Assembly (NCBI GenBank): GCA_002840015.1
Contig: PGZE01000008.1
Location: 23,263-87,262 of the forward strand
Direction: 5' to 3'
Source of the DNA: Gammaproteobacteria bacterium HGW-Gammaproteobacteria-2
GTDB taxonomy: Bacteria > Pseudomonadota > Gammaproteobacteria > Xanthomonadales > Xanthomonadaceae
Length of the DNA: 64,000 nt
Part shown: positions 63,266 to 64,000 of the stretch, one piece after another
How the letters are laid out: each line of letters opens with the position of its first letter
Position numbering within the stretch: the stretch's first letter is position 1
Translations under genes and position numbers: made by a program
The notes under the pieces: generated by a model
The model's input: the letters and a program-made list of their open reading frames with translations, nothing else
Told to the model about the DNA's origin: nothing
Databases searched by the model: none

Positions 63266-64000
63266 ATGATCACGCACATGAACAAGCATGCAGCATTCAA
63301 GACTCTTGTAACCGATGTTGAACGGGGCGATCTGGCGTTTCCGACCAGCGCCCGGGTAGCGATGCAGGTGCAGCAGGCGTTGAACGACGCGGACTGCGAC
63401 ATGGCTACCGCCGCAAGGCTGGTGCAGGCTGAGCCGTTGCTGGCAGCGCGCGTAGTGTCGATGGCGAACTCGGTGGCATTCAATCGCTCCGGGCGCGAGG
63501 TTACCGAAGTCAAAACCGCAGTCACGCGGCTGGGCTTCAAGACGGTGCGTTCGCTTGCAGCAGCGCTGGTAACTCGGCAGATGGCTGGTGTGGCGGGTTC
63601 GGATGCCGAACAGCAACTGGCAGCACGGTTATGGGAGCACACCACACATGTCGCCTCGCTCGCGCACGTGCTGGCGCGGCGGGTGACCCATGTCGATCCC
63701 GATACCGCGATGTTCGCCGGCATCGTGCATGAGGTTGGTGGCTTCTACCTGCTCTCGCGCGGCAATGATTTCCCTGGCCTTCTCGACGGCGGTTTTGACG
63801 AGTGGATGGATTCAGGCGAAATGGAAGTTGGCCGCGCCGTGCTCAAAATGTTGCTGGTTCCCGAACCGGTACAGCAGGCCGTTGATGCCTATTTTGAGGG
63901 ACTTCTGGAGATACCATCGGCCACGCTTGGCGATACCTTGATGTTGGCCGAGCAACTCGCGCCGGTGCGATCACCACTGCACCGACGCGAATGCGACGAG
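63266..64000 (+). CDS. HDOD domain protein, partial (runs off the right edge)
   Basis: The visible 245 codons begin MITHMNKHAAFKTLVTDVER; a second Met is at 63278. The HDOD pattern is recognisable: LAFPTSARVAMQVQQAL, a MATAARLVQAEPLLAARVVS helix pair, NSVAFNRSGREVTEVKTAV, RLGFKTVRSLAAALV, and LWEHTTHVASLAHVLARRV with AMFAGIVHEVGGFYLL. The usual HD and HDIG residues are changed (HEVG), as in most HDOD proteins, so enzymatic activity is not expected; it probably serves in signalling. It is divergent from the AAA ATPase gene. The 3' end is outside the window. Confidence 0.85.
   Translation, partial: MITHMNKHAAFKTLVTDVERGDLAFPTSARVAMQVQQALNDADCDMATAARLVQAEPLLAARVVSMANSVAFNRSGREVTEVKTAVTRLGFKTVRSLAAALVTRQMAGVAGSDAEQQLAARLWEHTTHVASLAHVLARRVTHVDPDTAMFAGIVHEVGGFYLLSRGNDFPGLLDGGFDEWMDSGEMEVGRAVLKMLLVPEPVQQAVDAYFEGLLEIPSATLGDTLMLAEQLAPVRSPLHRRECDE

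Overview
The window (about 64 kb, GC-rich) is chromosomal DNA of a gammaproteobacterium, most likely of the order Lysobacterales (Xanthomonadales). The inference rests on gene order (lptM-dapF-DUF484-xerC-hslV-hslU), a Xanthomonas-type copLAB copper operon, several TonB-dependent receptors, and intergenic GGGACTC heptamer arrays and REP-like hairpins. No rRNA, tRNA, CRISPR array or complete insertion sequence was seen. Both edges cut genes: the 5' end of rlmM at the left and an HDOD-domain gene at the right.

Positions 1-28.6k are mostly housekeeping. A minus-strand operon glnS, Cys-rich lipoprotein, nucleoside deaminase, rlmM has ATGA overlaps at its first two junctions. Next come a TonB receptor, a DUF2007 protein, a 7TM/GAF/degenerate-GGDEF protein with msrA, an M28 peptidase with mscL, an FAH-family hydrolase, a Rieske protein ahead of prpB and prpC (methylcitrate cycle), a SleB-like hydrolase, a GST, and a siderophore-type TonB receptor carrying an EF-hand-like loop. 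Then follow lptM-dapF-DUF484-xerC-hslVU and a small group with pyrE. A 730-bp stretch of stacked repeats precedes an HD-GYP protein.

Positions 28.8k-53.2k form a large copper/heavy-metal resistance island, all on the + strand. Its parts are copL-copA-copB, a His-tailed cytochrome c, a SnoaL-like protein, a CueR-like MerR regulator with a copper P-type ATPase, a Cys/His-rich leader with a porin and a diheme cytochrome c, and then two copies of the module [small exported protein - CopL-family leader - cusC - cusB - cusA]. The first copy looks intact and is followed by a DUF411 protein. In the second, the exported-protein gene is truncated and cusB has an internal deletion plus frameshift.

The island contains three CopL-family genes, and a fourth Cys/His-rich exported leader heads the porin operon. 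The three CopL genes lack a Shine-Dalgarno sequence and have a -10-like hexamer exactly 7 nt before the start codon, which suggests leaderless mRNAs. A hairpin follows each CopL gene; the two in front of cusC are conserved in shape despite base changes. Together this suggests a repeated leader-peptide/RNA-hairpin control unit placed before each efflux module.

Positions 53.3k-64k return to housekeeping: serS, glyA, nrdR, a GNAT protein, ribD-ribE, a CsgG/DUF4810/DUF799 lipoprotein trio, a RelE/ParE-type toxin-antitoxin pair, a frameshifted AAA ATPase and a partial HDOD protein. Two genes (cusB copy 2 and the AAA ATPase) appear broken by deletion plus frameshift; both could be real decay or assembly errors.
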